Below are positions 33,929 to 41,870 of a stretch of DNA of 64,000 nucleotides, one piece after another. The notes beneath the pieces were generated by a model. The model was not told where the DNA came from and ran no database searches. It saw only the letters and a program-made list of their open reading frames with translations. Origin of the DNA: DASQMT01 sp963827335 (GTDB taxonomy: Bacteria > Actinomycetota > Thermoleophilia > Solirubrobacterales > Solirubrobacteraceae); contig CAWHAP010000007.1 in NCBI GenBank assembly GCA_963827335.1, positions 62,001 through 126,000 on the forward strand, in the 5' to 3' direction. Positions within the stretch are counted from its first letter, which is position 1; every line of letters begins with the position of its first letter. The position numbers and the translations under genes are program-made.

Positions 33929-34843
33929 CTATGCGGCGTCCCTAGTCTCCGCAAAATACGCCCCGCCGCCCAGCGCGCGGTCGTAGCCCGACCAGCGCGA
34001 GCCGTCCGCGAGCGTCTTCTCCAGCCGGTCGAACGAGCCGAGCCGCCCGCCGAGGTTGTCGATCATGTGCACGAGCGTCGCCTCGCGCGTGCAGGGGACG
34101 ACGGGCGAGCCGTGCTCCAGCGCCCCGTGGTGGCTGAGGATGATGTGCAGCACCGCGGCGGCGAGCTCCGCCGGGAAGCCCGGCAGGTCCTCGATCAGCC
34201 GGCGCACGCGGTAGTAGCCGAGGGCGATCTCGCCCTGGAGCTTGCCCAGGTCGGTGAGGTCGATCGCGAGCGGGTCGGCCGTGTAGGCCTCGAGCTTGCC
34301 GATGTCGTGCAGCAGCGCGCCCGTGACCGCCACGTCGCGGTCGATCCCCGGGAACGTCGCCGAGATCGAGGAGACCGACTGGGCCACCGTGAGCGAGTGC
34401 TCGAGCAGCCCGTGGCGGTAGGCCTGGTGATAGCGCTTGGCCGCCGGCGCGTCGCGGAACTGCGGCCAGGTGACGGCGTCCGGGCCGAGGACGGCGCCGA
34501 GCAGGTCGCGCAGGTGGGGGTTCTGGATCGTGGCGACGAGGTCGCGCAGGTCGGCCTCCATCTGCGCGGGGCTGCGGTGCGGCCCGTCGAGCAGCGCGGC
34601 CCAGTCCGGGTCCTCGGCCGGGCGCAGCGCCCGGACCTCCAGCGCGCCCGCCTCGAAGCGGCCGCTCACGTGCACGGCGGCGCCCGGCTCGCACAGCGCC
34701 GACAGGTCGTCGCGCACGGTCGCGTGCACCGTCCCGGTGCGGTCGCCCAGCGTGAGCCGCAGCTCGTCGCCGTGCCCCTCGCAGCCGCGCACCAGGAGGA
34801 TCCCCTCGACCTCTTGCCCGTCGATGAGCTGGTGCACGACCAT
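33929..34843 (-). CDS. OB-fold/HD-domain protein, YhaM-like 3'-5' exoribonuclease
   Basis: A 304-residue protein with an N-terminal OB-fold nucleic-acid-binding domain (about 10-75: VEGILLVRGCEGHG...LTLGDRTGTVHATV) and an HD metal-dependent hydrolase domain with H in RHGLLEHSLTVAQ, HD in ALLHDIGKLEAY and H in LSHHGALEHG. This two-domain plan is that of the YhaM/CbfA-type exoribonucleases. The start is ATG 34843, divergent from the SDR gene by 25 nt. Confidence 0.87.
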   Translation of the reverse strand: MVVHQLIDGQEVEGILLVRGCEGHGDELRLTLGDRTGTVHATVRDDLSALCEPGAAVHVSGRFEAGALEVRALRPAEDPDWAALLDGPHRSPAQMEADLRDLVATIQNPHLRDLLGAVLGPDAVTWPQFRDAPAAKRYHQAYRHGLLEHSLTVAQSVSSISATFPGIDRDVAVTGALLHDIGKLEAYTADPLAIDLTDLGKLQGEIALGYYRVRRLIEDLPGFPAELAAAVLHIILSHHGALEHGSPVVPCTREATLVHMIDNLGGRLGSFDRLEKTLADGSRWSGYDRALGGGAYFAETRDAA

Positions 34844-34853
34844 GGCGACAACG

Positions 34854-34859
34854 TAAATT
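34854..34859 (+). promoter_or_regulatory. Putative -10 box of the SDR gene
   Basis: TAAATT ends 9 nt before ATG 34869. It is one of the few AT-rich hexamers in the area and lies in the 25-bp divergent gap. Confidence 0.5.
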
Positions 34860-34868
34860 GGGGGCCGG

Positions 34869-35546
34869 ATGGATCGGACGGCGATCATCACGGGCGGCAC
34901 GGGCGGGCTCGGCAGGGCCGTCGTCGGCGTGTTCGCGGCGAACGACTGGCGCGTCGTGGTGCTCGACGCCCGGCCCGCGGACCTGGCGGGCGCGGAGGTC
35001 GTGGAGGCCGACCTGACCGACGCCGCCGCGGTCGCCCGCGCCGTCGCGCGGGCGACGGGCGACGCGGGCGCGCCGCTGCGCGCGGTCGTCAACCTCGTGG
35101 GCGGCTTCGCGGCCGGCCAGCCCGTGGCCACGACGCCCGTCGAGGACTTCGAGGCGCAGTTCTCGCTCAACCTGCGCCCGACCTACCTCGTCACCCAGGC
35201 GGCGCTGCCCGCGCTGGTCGCGGCCGGCGGCGGCGCGGTCGTCTGCGTGTCCTCGCGCTCCGCGCTGCACCCGTTCGCGGGCGCCGCGGGCTACTGCGCC
35301 TCGAAGGCCGCGGTGACCGTCTTCGCCGAGGTGGTCGCGCGCGAGCACGCCGCCGACGGCGTGCGCTGCAACGCCGTGCTGCCGAAGATGATCGACACGC
35401 CGGCCAACCGCGCGTCGATGCCGCCCGAGCAGCACGGCGGCCTGACGCCGCCCGAGCACGTCGCGGCCGTGATCCACTTCCTCTGCGGGCCGGAGTCGAC
35501 GGCGTCCAACGGCGCCGCGATCCCCGTCTACGGCTCCCCGGGCTGA
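34869..35546 (+). CDS. Short-chain dehydrogenase/reductase
   Basis: A 225-residue classical SDR with nucleotide motif TGGTGGLGRAV (residues 8-18), catalytic Ser in VCVSSRSAL and Y-x-x-x-K in YCASKAAVTVF. The dinucleotide-binding end lacks the basic residues usual for NADPH, so NAD+ is more likely. The substrate is unknown. It is a single gene whose stop abuts the 166-bp foldback element. Confidence 0.87.
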   Translation: MDRTAIITGGTGGLGRAVVGVFAANDWRVVVLDARPADLAGAEVVEADLTDAAAVARAVARATGDAGAPLRAVVNLVGGFAAGQPVATTPVEDFEAQFSLNLRPTYLVTQAALPALVAAGGGAVVCVSSRSALHPFAGAAGYCASKAAVTVFAEVVAREHAADGVRCNAVLPKMIDTPANRASMPPEQHGGLTPPEHVAAVIHFLCGPESTASNGAAIPVYGSPG

Positions 35547-35712
35547 AGGAGGCCGTCGACGAAGTCGGCACACCTGGTGCCGGCCGCTGACGCATCGCCA
35601 TGCGGCCGCCGGCCCCTCGCCGATAACCCCACTATCGGCTTCGGGACCGTCGACCACCTGGCTCGGTCATCGACCGACCCCAGGCGCACCGCCTATTCGT
35701 CGACGACCTCCT
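35547..35712. repeat. 166-bp multi-hairpin foldback between convergent genes
   Basis: The ends pair as a 17-bp stem with one mismatch: AGGAGGCCGTCGACGAA (35547-35563) with 35696-35712. Inside are four further hairpins: CGGCAC/GTGCCG (35566-35582), CGGCCGC/GCGGCCG (35581-35608, sharing two bases with the first), GCCGATA/TATCGGC (35619-35639) and CCTGG-c-TCGGTC/GACCGA-cc-CCAGG (35657-35684). It fills the entire gap between the SDR and EcsC stops. It has no coding capacity. Confidence 0.75.
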
Positions 35713-36370
35713 ACCCCCCGTAGAAGCGGATCGCCTTGTCGGCGAGCGCCCGGGTGCGGCGCTCGTTGCCGATCGCGTTGAAGGCGATCGCGACGCCGGG
35801 GATCGCGCGGCCGGCGAGCTTGCGCGCGGAGCGCACGCCGAGCATCTTCGCGAGCCGCATGGCGAGCGCCTCGTCGCGCTGGAGCTTGCTGCCGATGTAG
35901 GCCTCGACGACGGTCGAGCCGATCCCGTCCAGCGCCCGCCGCGCGCTCGCCGGATCCGGGTAGAAGTCGAACAGCACGAGCGCCTCGGCGGGGCGCATCG
36001 GGTCCGTCGCGTCGTAGCCGTAGGCGGCGGCGACGTAGAACACGAGCCGCGACTGGATCCAGGCGAGCGCGACGAGGTCGGGCACCATCGTCACGATGCC
36101 GCCGACGCCGGTCGCGGCGCCCTCGAAGCGCGCCAGCGTGGCGTGGCGCTTCTTCGCCATCTGGGCGAGCTCGGCGGGCTGGACGGCGAGGCGGCTGCGC
36201 TTGTCGGCCGCCCAGCGCTCGGCCTGCGGGCCGAACGTCCTGGCCGCGGCGAGCGCGATGTGCTCCGGCGCCCGCAGCGGGTCGAGCCGGAGCCGGTCCC
36301 ACAGACCGGGCGGCAGCCCCGGCGCGAGGTGGTCGGGGTCGTCGGCTCCGGCGGCGGACACCCGGGTCAA
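35711..36370 (-). CDS. EcsC family protein
   Basis: A 219-residue protein matching the EcsC family: ATGVGGIVTMVPDLVALAWIQSRLVFYVAAAYGYD is the conserved hydrophobic core, and the C terminus carries an ARKLAGRAIPGVAIAFNAIGN helix typical of the family. EcsC proteins accompany some ABC transporters, but their biochemical role is not established. No transporter is adjacent here. Two central segments could lie at the membrane. Confidence 0.8.
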   Translation of the reverse strand: MTRVSAAGADDPDHLAPGLPPGLWDRLRLDPLRAPEHIALAAARTFGPQAERWAADKRSRLAVQPAELAQMAKKRHATLARFEGAATGVGGIVTMVPDLVALAWIQSRLVFYVAAAYGYDATDPMRPAEALVLFDFYPDPASARRALDGIGSTVVEAYIGSKLQRDEALAMRLAKMLGVRSARKLAGRAIPGVAIAFNAIGNERRTRALADKAIRFYGG

Positions 36371-36391
36371 TCTACCCGGAGGCCGACCTCG

Positions 36392-36397
36392 TAGTCT
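36392..36397 (+). promoter_or_regulatory. Putative leaderless -10 box of the PhaC-like gene
   Basis: TAGTCT, 8 nt before ATG 36406. Confidence 0.5.
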
Positions 36398-36405
36398 CGG
36401 CGCGG

Positions 36406-37587
36406 ATGCGCCTCCCCGGCCCCGCCGACGCGATCAGCGCCGGCGTCAACCTGTTCGACGCCACGCTGCGCGGCGGGATCGCCGACACGCGGCGGATGCC
36501 GTCGGCGCTGATCGACGAGGGGCCGTTGCGGCGCGTGCACCGCTACCACGCGCTCGGGCGCGGCGGCCGCAGCGCCGCGGCGCCGCCCGTCCTGCTGGTC
36601 CCGCCGCTCGCCGCGCCGGCCGTGTGCTTCGACCTGCGGCGCGGCTGCTCGCTCGCGGAGCACCTGCTGCGCCGCGGGCGCGACACGTACCTCGTCGACT
36701 ACGGCCCCGTGCGCTTCGGCGACCGCTCGCTCGGGCTCGAGCACTGGGTCGACGACGTGCTCCCGCGCGCGATCCGCGCCGTCTCCGACGATGCGGCCGG
36801 CCGGCCCGTCCTGCTCGTCGGCTGGTGCCTCGGCGGGATCCTCGCGCTGCTCGCCCAGGCGGGAGACCCGGACCTGCCCGTCGTGGCGACCGCGCTCGTG
36901 GCGAGCCCGTTCGACTTCTCGCGCGTCCCGCTCGTGGCGCCGCTGCGGCCGATCGCGGCGCTCACGCAGGGGCAGCTCGTGACGCAGCTCTACCGCGCGC
37001 TCGGCGGAGCGCCCGCGCCGCTGGTCAAGCGCGGCTACCAGCTCGCGGGGATCGACAAGTACGTGATGAAGCCGTGGACGATCGCGACGAACCTGCACGA
37101 CCGCGAGCTGCTCGCCCAGATCGAGGCGGTGGACGCGTTCATGGACGGGATGCACGCCTACCCGGGGCGCACGTTCGGCCAGCTCTACCACCGCTTCTTC
37201 CGCACGAACGACCTCGCCGGCGGCCGGATCGCGCTCGGCGGGCGGACGCTGGATCTCGCCGACGTGCGCGTGCCCGTGCTGTCCGTCGCCGGCACCGGCG
37301 ACGGGATCGCGCCCGTGCCCGCGTGCCACCACGTCGGCGCGCTGCTCACCGGCGCGCCGTCCGTCGCGCTGGAGACCGCCCCGGGCGGGCATCTCGGCGT
37401 GCTCACCGGCCGGGCGGCGCGCGGCACGACCTGGGCGCTGCTGGACCGGTTCATGTCCGCGGCTACCCTGGGCGCATGCGACGGGCGCTCATCACCTTCA
37501 CCCTCATCCTCGCGTCCGGTGCGCTCGCAGCGCCCGCCGCATCCGCGCAGGTCCCCCCGCCCGAGGAGCGGATCCGGGCCGGCGTGA
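36406..37587 (+). CDS. PhaC-like alpha/beta hydrolase
   Basis: A 393-residue alpha/beta hydrolase of the polyhydroxyalkanoate-synthase-like group. The lipase-box variant GWCLGG carries a cysteine nucleophile as in PhaC; the acid (VAGTGDGIAP) and His (PGGHLGVLTG) follow. The homologous part ends near residue 355 (ALLDRFMSAAT). The last 37 codons overlap the L,D-transpeptidase gene by 112 nt and read as a Ser/Pro/Arg-rich tail, so the stop may have been lost recently or the tail is tolerated. Actual polymer synthesis is uncertain: no phaE, phaR or phasin gene is near. Confidence 0.8.
   Translation: MRLPGPADAISAGVNLFDATLRGGIADTRRMPSALIDEGPLRRVHRYHALGRGGRSAAAPPVLLVPPLAAPAVCFDLRRGCSLAEHLLRRGRDTYLVDYGPVRFGDRSLGLEHWVDDVLPRAIRAVSDDAAGRPVLLVGWCLGGILALLAQAGDPDLPVVATALVASPFDFSRVPLVAPLRPIAALTQGQLVTQLYRALGGAPAPLVKRGYQLAGIDKYVMKPWTIATNLHDRELLAQIEAVDAFMDGMHAYPGRTFGQLYHRFFRTNDLAGGRIALGGRTLDLADVRVPVLSVAGTGDGIAPVPACHHVGALLTGAPSVALETAPGGHLGVLTGRAARGTTWALLDRFMSAATLGACDGRSSPSPSSSRPVRSQRPPHPRRSPRPRSGSGPA
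37464..37469 (+). promoter_or_regulatory. Putative leaderless -10 box of the L,D-transpeptidase gene
   Basis: TACCCT, 6 nt before ATG 37476, inside the upstream hydrolase reading frame. It implies the transpeptidase has its own promoter despite the overlap. Confidence 0.5.
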
Positions 37588-38498
37588 CCGTCTCCGGCGT
37601 CGACGTCGGGAACCTCACCGTCCCCGAGGCGACCGCGAGGCTCGAGCAGACGCTCGGTCCGGTGCTGGCCCAGGACATCGCCGTCTCCGCCGCCGGCCGC
37701 ACGTTCCCGCTGAAGATGTCGGCGCTGAAGTTCAAGTTCCGCGCGGACAAGACCGCGCTGCGCGCGCTCTACGCCGGCCGCGCGGCCCCTCAGGCGCCGG
37801 ACGGCACGCTGCCGCCGGCCTCGGCGACGCCGTCGGTCGCCTACCGGCGCAAGCCCGTCTGGCGCTTCGCCCGGCGCACCGCCGCGAAGGTGGACGAGCA
37901 GGCCCGCGACGCGCGCATCCGCATCAGGACGTACCGGATCACCAAGGTGGCCGGCCGGAAGGGCCGCAAGCTCGGGGTCCGCGCGCTCGTCGCCGCGATC
38001 CAGGCGACCGTGCCGAACCCCGCCGCGGTCCGCACGATCGCCGGCAAGGTCACGGTCACCACGCCGAGGATCCGGACCCGGGAGCTCGCGAAGGCCTACC
38101 CGTCGGTCATCACGATCGACCAGTCGAGCTTCCGCCTGCGGCTGTTCAAGCGGCTGAAGTTCGTCAAGGGCTACGGCGTGGCCGTCGGACAGGCGGCGTA
38201 CCCGACGCCGAACGGCCGCTTCGCCCTCCAGAGCAAGCAGGTCGACCCCGTCTGGACCGCGCCGAACTCGCCCTGGGCGGGGGAGATGGGCGGGCAGTCG
38301 GTCAGCGGCGGCGCGCCGAACAACCCGCTCAAGGCGCGCTGGATGGGCGTCAGCGGCTCGGTCGGCATCCACGGGACCGGTGAGCCGTGGTCGATCGGGA
38401 CGCGCGCCTCGCACGGCTGCATCCGGATGACCGTGCCCGACGTGGTCGACCTGTTCGACCGCGTCAGCGTCGGCACGCCGGTCCTCATCGCGCCGTAG
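37476..38498 (+). CDS. Secreted L,D-transpeptidase (YkuD) with peptidoglycan-binding domain
   Basis: A 340-residue exported enzyme. A signal peptide ends at PAASA (about residue 24). A VanW-associated peptidoglycan-binding domain (GVTVSGVDVGNLTVPEATARLE onward, about 35-130) precedes the YkuD catalytic domain with the invariant H in GIHGTGEPW and SHGCIR, where Cys is the nucleophile. It forms 3-3 cross-links between peptidoglycan stems or attaches proteins to the wall. A GC-rich hairpin follows the stop. Confidence 0.92.
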   Translation: MRRALITFTLILASGALAAPAASAQVPPPEERIRAGVTVSGVDVGNLTVPEATARLEQTLGPVLAQDIAVSAAGRTFPLKMSALKFKFRADKTALRALYAGRAAPQAPDGTLPPASATPSVAYRRKPVWRFARRTAAKVDEQARDARIRIRTYRITKVAGRKGRKLGVRALVAAIQATVPNPAAVRTIAGKVTVTTPRIRTRELAKAYPSVITIDQSSFRLRLFKRLKFVKGYGVAVGQAAYPTPNGRFALQSKQVDPVWTAPNSPWAGEMGGQSVSGGAPNNPLKARWMGVSGSVGIHGTGEPWSIGTRASHGCIRMTVPDVVDLFDRVSVGTPVLIAP

Positions 38499-38523
38499 CG
38501 CGCGGCCGTTCCGCGACCGCGCG
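38499..38523 (+). terminator. GC-rich stem-loop after the L,D-transpeptidase
   Basis: CGCGCGG (38499-38505) pairs with CCGCGCG (38517-38523) around an 11-nt loop. No U-tract follows, which is common in high-GC actinobacterial terminators. Confidence 0.5.
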
Positions 38524-38544
38524 GCGGGGTCGCGCAAGGCGGCC

Positions 38545-38600
38545 TTGACAAAGAAGTGAGTGAGTACTACCTTAGCGCGGAGCCTTAGTTAGTACCTACT
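38545..38600 (+). promoter_or_regulatory. Consensus promoter with two GTAC-centred operators
   Basis: TTGACA (38545-38550), a 17-nt spacer and TACCTT (38568-38573) form a near-consensus sigma-A promoter, the best in the window. Two imperfect palindromes centred on GTAC overlap it: AGTGAGTACTACCT (38559-38572) in the spacer and -10, and AGTTAGTACCTACT (38587-38600) downstream. An AAAGGAG ribosome site (38604-38610) precedes ATG 38617. No regulator gene is adjacent. Confidence 0.75.
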
Positions 38601-38616
38601 CACAAAGGAGTCGAGG

Positions 38617-40029
38617 ATGACTCGCCGCCTCCCCGGTTGGACCCTCGCCGTCAGCGCCATCGCGATCTTCATGGTCAGCCTCGACAACCTCGTCGTGACG
38701 AACGCGCTCACGAGCATCCGCGAGGACCTCGGCGCCTCGATCGAGGCGCTCGAATGGACCGTCAACGCCTACACGCTCGCCTTCGCGGTCTTCCTGCTCA
38801 CCGGCGCCGCGCTGGGCGACCGCTTCGGCCGCCGGCGGGTGTTCCTCGCCGGGCTCGGCATCTTCACGGTCGCCTCAGCCGCCGCGGCGCTCGCGCCCAG
38901 CAGCGGCGCCCTGATCGCCGCCCGCGCGGTCCAGGGCCTCGGCGCCGGCGTGATCGCCCCGCTCAGCCTGACGCTGCTCAGCAGCGCGGTCCGGCCCGAG
39001 CAGCGCGGCCTCGCGCTCGGCATCTGGTCCGGCGTGAGCGGCCTGGGCGTCGCCCTCGGACCGCTCGTCGGCGGCGCCGTCATCGAGGGCATCTCGTGGC
39101 AGTGGATCTTCTGGCTCAACGTCCCCGTCGGGCTCGTGCTCGCCCCGCTGGCCGCGCGCCGGCTGAGCGAGAGCCACGGCCCGTCGCAGCGGCTCGACCT
39201 GCCCGGCCTGGCACTGGCTTCGACCGGCCTGCTCGGCGTCGTCTTCGGCGTCGTGCGCGGGAACCCGGCGGGCTGGGGCTCGCTCGAGGTCGTCGCGCCG
39301 ATCGCGGCGGGCGCCGCGCTGCTCGCGGCGTTCATCGCCTGGGAGCTGCGCGCGCCGGCGCCGATGGTCCCGATGCGGTTCTTCCGCTCCCGCGCGTTCG
39401 CCGCCACGAACGGGGTCTCGCTCACGATGACCTTCGGGATCTTCGGGTCGATCTTCCTGCTCGCGCAGTTCTTCCAGACCGTCCAGGGCTACTCCCCGCT
39501 CGAGGCCGGCCTGCGCACGCTGCCGTGGACGATCATGCCGATGTTCGTCGCGCCGGTCGCCGGCATCCTCTCCGATCGCATCGGCTCCCGGCCGCTCATG
39601 GCGGCGGGCCTCTTCCTGCAGGCCGCGGCCGTCGTGTGGATCGCGCTCGTGACGGAGCCCGCCGTCGCCTACGGCCTGCTCGTGCCCGCGTTCGTGATGG
39701 GCGGCACCGGCATGGCGCTCGTGTTCGCGCCCGCCGCCAACGCGGTGCTGAGCGCGGTGCGCCCGGAGGAGGCCGGGCAGGCCTCCGGCGCCAACAACGC
39801 CATCCGCGAGCTGGGCGGCGTGCTCGGCGTCGCCGTCCTCGCGGCGGTGTTCACCGGCGCCGGCGGGTTCGAGAGCCCGCAGGCCTTCAACGACGGGCTC
39901 GTGCCCGCGCTGTGGGTCGGCGCCGGCGTGCTGGCGGTCGGCGGCGCGATCGCCCTGCTCGTCCCCGGCAGGGCGCGGGCCGCGCAGGACGCGCCGGCGC
40001 CGCTCGCGGCGGAGCCGGTGGCCGCCTAG
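38617..40029 (+). CDS. MFS drug transporter (DHA2/EmrB-QacA type)
   Basis: A 470-residue, 14-helix transporter. Helix 1 carries the DHA2 motif SLDNLVVTNAL (D1 motif), loop 2-3 GDRFGRRRVF (motif A), and helix 5 a G-rich motif C (GLGVALGPLVGG). This set defines drug/H+ antiporters of the EmrB/QacA group. It has a strong promoter with operator-like palindromes and a good ribosome site, so it is probably an inducible efflux pump. The next gene, an SDR, may have its own leaderless promoter overlapping the stop. Confidence 0.9.
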   Translation: MTRRLPGWTLAVSAIAIFMVSLDNLVVTNALTSIREDLGASIEALEWTVNAYTLAFAVFLLTGAALGDRFGRRRVFLAGLGIFTVASAAAALAPSSGALIAARAVQGLGAGVIAPLSLTLLSSAVRPEQRGLALGIWSGVSGLGVALGPLVGGAVIEGISWQWIFWLNVPVGLVLAPLAARRLSESHGPSQRLDLPGLALASTGLLGVVFGVVRGNPAGWGSLEVVAPIAAGAALLAAFIAWELRAPAPMVPMRFFRSRAFAATNGVSLTMTFGIFGSIFLLAQFFQTVQGYSPLEAGLRTLPWTIMPMFVAPVAGILSDRIGSRPLMAAGLFLQAAAVVWIALVTEPAVAYGLLVPAFVMGGTGMALVFAPAANAVLSAVRPEEAGQASGANNAIRELGGVLGVAVLAAVFTGAGGFESPQAFNDGLVPALWVGAGVLAVGGAIALLVPGRARAAQDAPAPLAAEPVAA

Positions 40030-40032
40030 GAT
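40027..40032 (+). promoter_or_regulatory. Putative leaderless -10 box of the second SDR
   Basis: TAGGAT, 6 nt before ATG 40039. Its first three bases are the stop codon of the MFS gene. Confidence 0.45.
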
Positions 40033-40038
40033 CGCGCC

Positions 40039-40893
40039 ATGACCCCCGCCAAGGCCGTGCTCATCACGGGTTGCTCGACCGGCATCGGCCGGGCGACCGC
40101 ACGCCACCTCGCCGCGCGCGGCTGGACCGTCTACGCCACGGCCCGCCGGCCGGAGACGCTGGCCGAGCTGGAGCAGGCGGGGTGCCGCGCGCTGGCCCTG
40201 GACGTGACCGACGAGGACTCGATGCGGGCCGCGGTCGACGCGGTCCGCAGCGAGGCGGGGGCCGTCGGCGTGCTGATCAACAACGCCGGCTACAGCCAGT
40301 CGGGCGCGGTGGAGTCGGTCCCGATGGAGCGCGTCCGGGCGCAGTTCGAGACGAACGTCTTCGGGCTCGTCCGGATGTGCCAGCTCGTGCTGCCGGGGAT
40401 GCGCGAGCAGCGTTGGGGCAAGATCGTGAACCTGTCCTCGATGGGCGGCCGCCTCACGTTCCCCGGGGGCGGCCTCTACCACGCGACGAAGTACGCGGTC
40501 GAGGCGCTGTCCGACGCGCTGCGGTTCGAGGTGCGCGGCTTCGGCGTCGACGTGATCGTGATCGAGCCCGGCCTGATCCGCACCGCGTTCGGCGACACCG
40601 CCGTGCACGGGCTGGACGCGGCGACGTCGGGCGACGGACCGTACGGCGCGTTCAACGCGCGTGTGGCCGAGGCGACGGCCGGCGTGTACGAGTCGGGCGC
40701 GCTCGGCCGGCTGGGCGGCCCGCCCGAGGCGGTGGCCGAGAAGATCGCCAGGGCGCTCGCGGCGGACCGCCCGCGCGCCCGCTACACGGTCACGCCGTCC
40801 GCGCGGGCCATGCTCGTGCAGCGCGCGCTGCTGCCCGACGCGGCGTGGGACGCCGCGATGCGGACGCAGTTCCCGCAGCCCGGGCGCGGCTGA
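40039..40893 (+). CDS. Short-chain dehydrogenase/reductase
   Basis: A 284-residue classical SDR with TGCSTGIGRATA (residues 10-21), NNAGYSQSGAVE, catalytic Ser in VNLSSMGGRL and YHATKYAVEAL. The ATARRPE segment after the second strand has basic residues, favouring NADP(H). Proteins of this length with a helical C-terminal extension resemble oxidoreductases acting on lipids or steroids, but the substrate is unknown. Confidence 0.87.
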   Translation: MTPAKAVLITGCSTGIGRATARHLAARGWTVYATARRPETLAELEQAGCRALALDVTDEDSMRAAVDAVRSEAGAVGVLINNAGYSQSGAVESVPMERVRAQFETNVFGLVRMCQLVLPGMREQRWGKIVNLSSMGGRLTFPGGGLYHATKYAVEALSDALRFEVRGFGVDVIVIEPGLIRTAFGDTAVHGLDAATSGDGPYGAFNARVAEATAGVYESGALGRLGGPPEAVAEKIARALAADRPRARYTVTPSARAMLVQRALLPDAAWDAAMRTQFPQPGRG

Positions 40894-40962
40894 TCGTTCC
40901 GACATCGGTCCACTCCTGGCGCCGTCGCGCGCGAAGCCGCCGGTTCGGCACGTTGACAGAGC

Positions 40963-40968
40963 TAGTGT
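40963..40968 (+). promoter_or_regulatory. Putative leaderless -10 box of the acetyltransferase-rnd operon
   Basis: TAGTGT, 8 nt before ATG 40977. A TTGACA at 40953-40958 is too close (4 nt) to serve as its -35. Confidence 0.5.
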
Positions 40969-40976
40969 CGCTCGCG

Positions 40977-41870
40977 ATGAACACGACCCTGCCCACGGGC
41001 CACGCGCTGCGCGCGCCCACCGGCGCCGACGCGGACGCCGTCGCCGCGCTGCTGCGGGCGCGCGAGGAGGCGGACCTCGGGGTCGCCGAGGTGAGCGCCG
41101 CCGACGTGGCCGCGGAGTGGGAGGGGGTGGCGCTCGGCGACGCCGCCAGGGTGGTCTGCGACGCCGCCGGCGCCGTGGTCGGATACGCGCTCGCGAGCGG
41201 CGGCGAGCTGCAGGTCGCCGTGCATCCCGAGGTCGACGGCGCCGGGCTCGGGAGCGAGCTGCTGGCGGCCGCGGAGGCGGCGGCGCGTGCACAGGGGGCC
41301 CGGGTGGTGAGACAGTTCATCCCCACCGCGAACACGGCCGCCCGCGTCATGCTGCTCGATGCGGGGTGGTGGCCCGTGCACCACTACTTCTCGATGCAGA
41401 TGCCGCTCCGCAACGCCCCGCCTCCGCCCGACGTGCTCACCCGCCCGTTCGATCCCGAGCGCGACACCGAAGGCCTGTGGCATCTCATGCAGGGCGCCTA
41501 CGCCGACGTCGAGGGGCACCTCACGCAGTCGCTGGAGGCCTGGAAGGCGAGCACGATGGAGGCGCCGGCCTGGGACCCGGAGCTGTGGATCGTGGCCCAC
41601 GACGCCAACGGCATCGTCGGCGCCGTGCTCGGCGAGCAGGACAAGCGCACGGGTGTGGTCGCCGCGGTCGCCGTCGCGCACCGCGCCCGCGGCCGCGGGC
41701 ATGCGCGCGCGCTGCTGCTGGTGCTCCTCGCGGCGTTCCGCGAGCGCCGGCTCCGCACCGCGCAGGCCGCCGTGCACGGCCCCACCGCCGCCGCCGCGCG
41801 CCTGTTCGAGTCCGTCGGCATGGAGCCGGTGCGCCGCACCGAGCGCTGGGAGAAGAGCCTTGCCGACTGA
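40977..41870 (+). CDS. Two-domain GNAT acetyltransferase (MshD-like layout)
   Basis: A 297-residue protein with two GNAT folds. The first (about 10-140) has a degenerate acetyl-CoA loop (VHPEVDGAGLGSELLAAAE); the second (about 150-297) has VAVAHRARGRGHARALLL, a good Q/R-x-x-G-x-G/A-type loop. Length and tandem plan match mycothiol synthase, which acetylates Cys-GlcN-inositol, but general two-domain GNATs look the same. It is followed by rnd with an 11-nt overlap. Confidence 0.78.
   Translation: MNTTLPTGHALRAPTGADADAVAALLRAREEADLGVAEVSAADVAAEWEGVALGDAARVVCDAAGAVVGYALASGGELQVAVHPEVDGAGLGSELLAAAEAAARAQGARVVRQFIPTANTAARVMLLDAGWWPVHHYFSMQMPLRNAPPPPDVLTRPFDPERDTEGLWHLMQGAYADVEGHLTQSLEAWKASTMEAPAWDPELWIVAHDANGIVGAVLGEQDKRTGVVAAVAVAHRARGRGHARALLLVLLAAFRERRLRTAQAAVHGPTAAAARLFESVGMEPVRRTERWEKSLAD

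Noticed and set aside
40953..40968. TTGACA plus TAGTGT as a promoter pair for the acetyltransferase
   Set aside because: The spacing is only 4 nt, far from 16-19. Only the TAGTGT box is kept, as a leaderless -10.
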